A stretch of 64,000 bases of DNA, taken from NCBI GenBank assembly GCA_964023205.1, contig OZ026840.1, positions 13,620,454 through 13,684,453 of the forward strand, in the 5' to 3' direction. This stretch comes from Lutraria lutraria (lineage: Eukaryota > Mollusca > Bivalvia > Venerida > Mactridae). The position numbers and the translations under genes are program-made. The notes below the pieces were generated by a model that saw only the letters and a program-made list of their open reading frames with translations, searched no databases and was not told the origin of the DNA. Below, piece after piece: positions 60,501 to 64,000 of this stretch (the stretch's first letter is position 1; every line of letters starts with the position of its first letter).

Positions 60501-60620
60501 AAAAATAAGAATAAATATAGAATGAAAATCATTTTATTATAAAGGGTCGTACAGGGCACAGAGATTTATAACAAGCTAAAAAGATCAAGCAATTTAAAAT
60601 GTACCTTACCTTACTCCCAT
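54559..60620 (-). CDS. HS3ST-like heparan sulfate sulfotransferase with acidic stem
   Basis: Five coding exons, all in phase: 60620-60610, 59432-59314, 58700-57523, 56405-56160, 55023-54559; 672 aa. The product is type II: a short basic N-terminus (MGVRSRAIITRIQTMRTSS), then a membrane anchor at about 20-35 (LIALAIIIGLLIIYHV). The stem has an Asp/Glu-rich region at about 91-276. The sulfotransferase domain starts at about 410: IIIGVMKCGTEAF is the PAPS 5'-phosphate loop (K421), and VRDPISRAVSHF holds the 3'-phosphate Arg/Ser (R506, S514). The C-terminus has two Cys and KGRTHP, as in the 3-O-sulfotransferases. It should act in the Golgi on heparan sulfate or a related glycan. Known HS3STs have a Glu in a xExHFF motif; here YTAMDFF puts Ala445 at that position. 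Vertebrate HS3STs lack such an acidic stem. Fold identity is firm; substrate and activity are open. Confidence 0.88.
55450..55652 (-). repeat. tRNA-derived SINE, reverse orientation
   Basis: Reverse complement of the family at 30161-30408: 'ttttacgccccttttcaac' (tail), 'tccgtaagtagctgcctactt', 'ggggctcgaacccacga' (box B) and 'ccactcgaccacggagg' (box A). It lies in intron 4 of the sulfotransferase gene. Confidence 0.85.
55957..56126. mobile_element. MITE, 'CAGTACAACCTCTCC' family
   Basis: Starts CAGTACAACCTCTCCAGAGC after TA and ends in a diverged 'ggagagtttgca'. It lies 34 bp from the sulfotransferase exon at 56160-56405. Confidence 0.7.
57045..57242. mobile_element. MITE with 'CTGTATTTTCATTTATTTTCG' ends, TA-flanked
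   Basis: The left end 'ctgtattttcatttattttcgttggg' mirrors the right end 'ccccaacgaaaattaatgattccacag', with TA on both sides. The interior repeats 'ttcgtgga'. It lies in intron 3 of the sulfotransferase gene. Confidence 0.8.
57325..57497. mobile_element. MITE, 'TCAAACCTGTG' family, diverged copy
   Basis: 'atcaaaggccacccttgtgaaag' and the interior 'aataatcattgatgg' match the family. It ends 'ttgactg' before TA, 26 bp from the donor of the sulfotransferase exon at 57523. Confidence 0.65.
58003..58560 (-). repeat. Acidic (Asp/Glu) low-complexity coding tract
   Basis: The minus strand reads almost only GAT/GAA/GAC/GAG codons with scattered Tyr, Asn and Ser, so the plus strand looks like an ATC/TTC trinucleotide repeat. 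The frame stays open through about 185 codons and is bounded by ordinary sequence, including an N-S-T sequon at about residue 230. It sits in the largest exon of the sulfotransferase gene and forms its stem. Confidence 0.9.
59523..59705. mobile_element. MITE, 'TCAAACCTGTG' family
   Basis: CAGTCAAACATGTCAAACAAGG at the left mirrors 'ggtggccaccaacacaagtttg' at the right. It lies in intron 1 of the sulfotransferase gene. Confidence 0.7.
60095..60310 (-). repeat. tRNA-headed SINE, reverse orientation
   Basis: On the minus strand the head reads 'cccggttagctcagtggttagag', a good tRNA box A. The body contains 'gttagtactggttaa' and 'gtccaggaaagctgg', and the tail is 'aaaatggcgtaaaaccc'. It lies in intron 1 of the sulfotransferase gene. 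Confidence 0.75.
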
Positions 60621-61050
60621 GATTCTAAGTATTGGGTATTTTTCAACAAGTGACTTCCCTTTTCCATGAAATTTAAACTGAATGTAATAATTGTTTTCGT
60701 ACGTGTGCTGTGAGAACTGGTGATATTAAATTAAACAATATATTACTTGTCAAAACAGATAAATAATGACTCCCGGCTATAGCGCTAATTACTTGTAAAA
60801 TATGGTTTTCTCTATCAGTATTTAAGATCAATAGAACACGAATTGGTCACATGACATATATTTAAAAAAGGAATTTAGTTAATGTATTATTTTCGTTTTA
60901 GCATATAATTTTGGTTCTAAAGTAATGGCAAATATAATCATTGAAGCATATCTCATACTGCGCAGAGATTCCAAAGCCAAAACCAATTTGTAATTTTTAA
61001 TTTAAAAAAAGACGACAGAAGCATACTTTAAAATTGAGACGGGGAATCTA

Positions 61051-61409
61051 TGGTGGCTAATCTCTGCAATTTCGTATCTTCGAGTCTTTGCCCGCAAAAC
61101 CAGACTTAAACGCGTCGACAAGAGCACACAATAAACTGCCCGCTCATCGTGTCTTCGTCTTCGACTTTTGAGGGTGAAGACACGATACATTGTTGGCGAA
61201 CGATAACGATATCTTCATAGGCGAACATGCGAAATCTTCTTTTTTATGAAAAATTCGTATCGGCGCCCTATTAGTTGTCGTGTCTTCGTCTCGAAAGGCG
61301 AAATGCGAAGACACGATAAGTGAGCAGTTTATCGTGTGTTCATGACGTCGTGTCTTCGGCTTTTGGGGGCGAAGACATGAAGACACGAAACGGCAGAAGT
61401 CAGCCACCA
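61051..61409. mobile_element. MITE with TGGTGGCT ends and internal palindromes
   Basis: TGGTGGCTAATCTCTGC at the left is mirrored by the complement of GGCAGAAGTCAGCCACCA at the right, with TA on both sides (61049-61050 and 61410-61411). The interior carries several copies of 'gtgtcttcg' and its complement 'cgaagacac', which fold on each other. The open frames here (61144-61416 and others, minus strand) have repeat-derived composition. Confidence 0.75.
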
Positions 61410-61764
61410 TATGCATCTGTTGACGAGTGGTAATGGTGACGACTGTTGCTTACTAGCTCCTAACCATAAGGTGGGGGGGGGGTAACATGTTGCACGGACC
61501 GAAAACACGTTTATCATAACTTATATATACAGTGCTAGCCTCTCTATGCTCCTAACCACTTTGAGCTCGAATCTCAACCGGGGCCAGAAAGAAAATTCAC
61601 TTATGTGGAAAGGTCGGTGGTTCTATAGCTATGACAGGAATCTATATCCACCAGTAAGTCTGAATATATCACCAAGTAATCCCAAGTAAACTAAACAATA
61701 TTAATGAGATCAAACACTCCTGATTAACGACGCAGAACATCTCCTATATAAATTACACCTCCCC

Positions 61765-61990
61765 AAAGCCACAGGAGTTCTAACTATCTTGTATTAATGC
61801 CTCTTACCAGTCTAATCCTGTCTGGCCACGGTCTATATACTTGAACCTAGTAAAAAATAAGGTAATACATTTTAGTGATTTATAGTAAAATTAGTTTATG
61901 ACCAACTTCATGTTTTTTTATAGGCGTATAGTAACTGATTATGTAAACAGAAGCTAGTCAATTAATGACCCTGTCTGTTTTATAACCCAT
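61765..61990 (-). repeat. Reverse copy of the 28635-28900 repeat
   Basis: 'accagtctaatcctgtctgg', 'tctatatac', 'tagtaaaaaataagg' and 'agaagctagtcaattaatgaccctg' are the complement of words at 28635-28900 in reverse order. Confidence 0.65.
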
Positions 61991-62917
61991 ACTGTGGAAT
62001 TTACTGGACTACTGTTTCATAGGTCACATGGCTCGTTTTCCAGGTTCAATGTCTCTAAATGCACACATGCGTTCTATCTAATTATCATGTATTTTAAGTT
62101 GAACTTCTTCCTCAGACCAACGTCCATTCTGTCCATTATAATTAATATTACGTGCTTTACATTTCGCAATGATTGTTATCAAAACATAAACTACTAGTAT
62201 AAGCCATGCCATTAATTATTTTTTGATTTCATGCAGGTAGCGCATCATTTTATCAAAAACAAATAGATTGTACATTTTCTGCTTTTTCCAAAAGTCCAAG
62301 TCACAACCAAGTAACTTAATATGTTGATCTGTTATGATCGCTTCATGTGCAAATTATGTAAATTTGTATAATATCGATATTGAAACAAATTTGCAATAAA
62401 ATGATAAGATCCATCACAAAATATCGCAAGTCAGTAACTGTGTGTTGTTTTTTTAAATGCGTATAAAGTTCGTATGTGTAAATATGTAAAATGTTAGGCA
62501 AATTTGCCTTTTTCTTGAATAAAACTGTACTAGATCTAAGTTTGCATGCGTCCTAGGATATAAAAATAAACATATATTTATTTGTATTTATCTTTAAAAG
62601 CATTTCCGATATATTTAAATATATATAATATTACGAGTAAATTTATTATAAATTCTTTATTGTGTTATACTTTTGTTTGGTGATGCTTTGTATCTAAAAA
62701 TGGTGAAAGTGCCTTGATGGATGAACACTGAACCAATGTCTCTGGACAATACATGGATATATTTTTTCTTCCTTTAATTGACTGCATTTCAAGAAGATAT
62801 TTAGATCTAAAACAATTTGACAAAGTTATTCTGAACACAGCCCGGGGGGACTTTTCCAATTACTTGTATTGCACAGATAATGTTTACACGGGAGATACGA
62901 TCTAAGTAAAAATAGAA

Positions 62918-63106
62918 TTGCTCTATCTCGAGTACATTGTTCGACCACATAAGCTTGTCATAGAAGAGGATCGATTCGGAAATATAGGAAGGGCAAATAG
63001 GAAATGTATCTTTTGTCAGATGAATGTAGTTAGGGATGACTATCATTTTATCTTAAGATGCCCTATGTTTCACGATATTCGTAAAAAATGCCAATCTAAC
63101 CATTAA
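62918..63106 (+). pseudogene. LINE C-terminal zinc-finger-like fragment
   Basis: A 62-codon frame contains NRKCIFCQMNVVRDDYHFIL followed by RCPMFHDIRKK. The CxxC...H...C arrangement with 'YHFILRCP' is the same C-terminal reverse transcriptase motif as at 52022-52165, from a different element. No upstream reverse transcriptase remains next to it. Confidence 0.65.
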
Positions 63107-64000
63107 AATTATTAGCCTACCTTTAAAAAGATTTGCACATTGGAATACTAGTACTTACTTGGTAAATAAAAATGTGTTTAGATTACTGGTACATACGAGT
63201 ATATTTATATGTGTGTATTTATTCATTTATTGTGTTCTTGTTAGCCGTCGCCGCCAGAAAATGACGGTAAAAAACATGTATTGCTTATATGCCTAATAAA
63301 TAAGGTTGAATTGAATTGAACTCGTATACTGGGCGTGCCAATCGATACTTGGTAATAAATATATAGTCACCATTAAGTGTTTTTTTTAATTTGCAGTAAT
63401 TACAATGAGACTAATTGTGATGAATTTCGTGCCACATAATCAAATAAGTTTACGTCAATTAGATATAACTACATGTCACGTGACCATAGTTGATCATCAC
63501 ATGACCTCATGTCTTGTTCATGCAAACAAGTTGTCCGTAATCTTGCTATGTTCATTTTTCATGCGTTTAAATTAAGGGATCAACATGTAAAATTATTGCA
63601 TGATTGAAATTAATTCTATTTATATTGATAAAGTTTATAATAAATGACCTCTAGTCTACTTATTATATTCATGAATTGATTAGCATGTAGATAATCAAGA
63701 CTTCAAATGTATTTGTATATAATTATTACATTTGTACCATGTATTTATTGTCATGTTTGTGTGTGGGCCGGTTGCCTTATATAACGCAATAAAGAAATTG
63801 AAAAATTGAATTGAATCACATGACCTAATTGTATGCCAGGCTTCTTGTACTAAGAAAAAGCACAGACAGATAACTTGGGGTGACGTACTTATTGGTGAAT
63901 TTGAAATATCGATATACATAATATATATATGAAAGTTTTATTTGAAATGTTCGGTAAAATGTACATGTACAACAAACAGATAATTTAATAAAGACATACG

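Larger units (their letters stand above)
60621..64000. other. Repeat-bearing flank upstream of the sulfotransferase gene
   Basis: It holds the TA-flanked element at 61051-61409, the reverse copy of the 28635 repeat at 61765-61990, and a LINE fragment near 62918-63106. The promoter of the sulfotransferase gene must start near 60650-60720, where I see no clear TATA box. The last 850 bp show no feature. Confidence 0.45.

Noticed and set aside
61002..61517. Minus-strand open frames with SRRRHDERA and similar
   Set aside because: They derive from the palindromic MITE at 61051-61409.

Overview
This is eukaryotic nuclear DNA, AT-rich and full of introns. It is most likely from a mollusc, and probably a bivalve. 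The evidence is the gene content (BAG6, a GT92 family glycosyltransferase, an HS3ST-like sulfotransferase), the intron-rich structure, and the dense tRNA-headed SINEs, MITEs and 'aggtcaccaggtcaaat'-type satellites that I associate with bivalve genomes. The species call is inference. No bacterial, viral or CRISPR features were seen.

Layout. (1) 1-3230: repeats upstream of the first gene, including a tandem array of about 165 bp units. (2) 3271-31400, plus strand: a BAG6 orthologue that I could assemble as 28 coding exons, all in phase (4455 nt, 1484 aa), from an N-terminal ubiquitin-like domain to the C-terminal BAG-like domain. Its introns hold a piggyBac-type element, several MITE families, SINEs and a 146-bp satellite. 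(3) 31.4-37.5 kb: 3' UTR, a SINE-bearing segment duplicated from a BAG6 intron, and a 26-unit 27-bp minisatellite with higher-order structure. (4) 37.6-51.8 kb, plus strand: a GT92 glycosyltransferase gene. Three exons are well supported and a fourth, the start exon, is a candidate. One intron carries a nearly complete LINE on the minus strand. The next carries a 3.5-kb long-inverted-repeat element with a smaller transposon inserted in one arm. (5) 54.6-60.6 kb, minus strand: a five-exon heparan sulfate 3-O-sulfotransferase-like gene with a single membrane anchor, an acidic stem of about 185 residues and an apparent substitution of the usual catalytic glutamate. (6) 60.6-64 kb: repeats only.

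How the genes relate. BAG6 is a cytosolic/nuclear chaperone for tail-anchored and mislocalised proteins and has no visible link to the other two genes. The GT92 enzyme and the sulfotransferase are both predicted type II Golgi membrane enzymes acting on glycans. They are convergent neighbours, with about 2.7 kb between stop codons. Exon calls rest on splice-site consensus, phase continuity and family motifs read by eye. No alignment or search was run.
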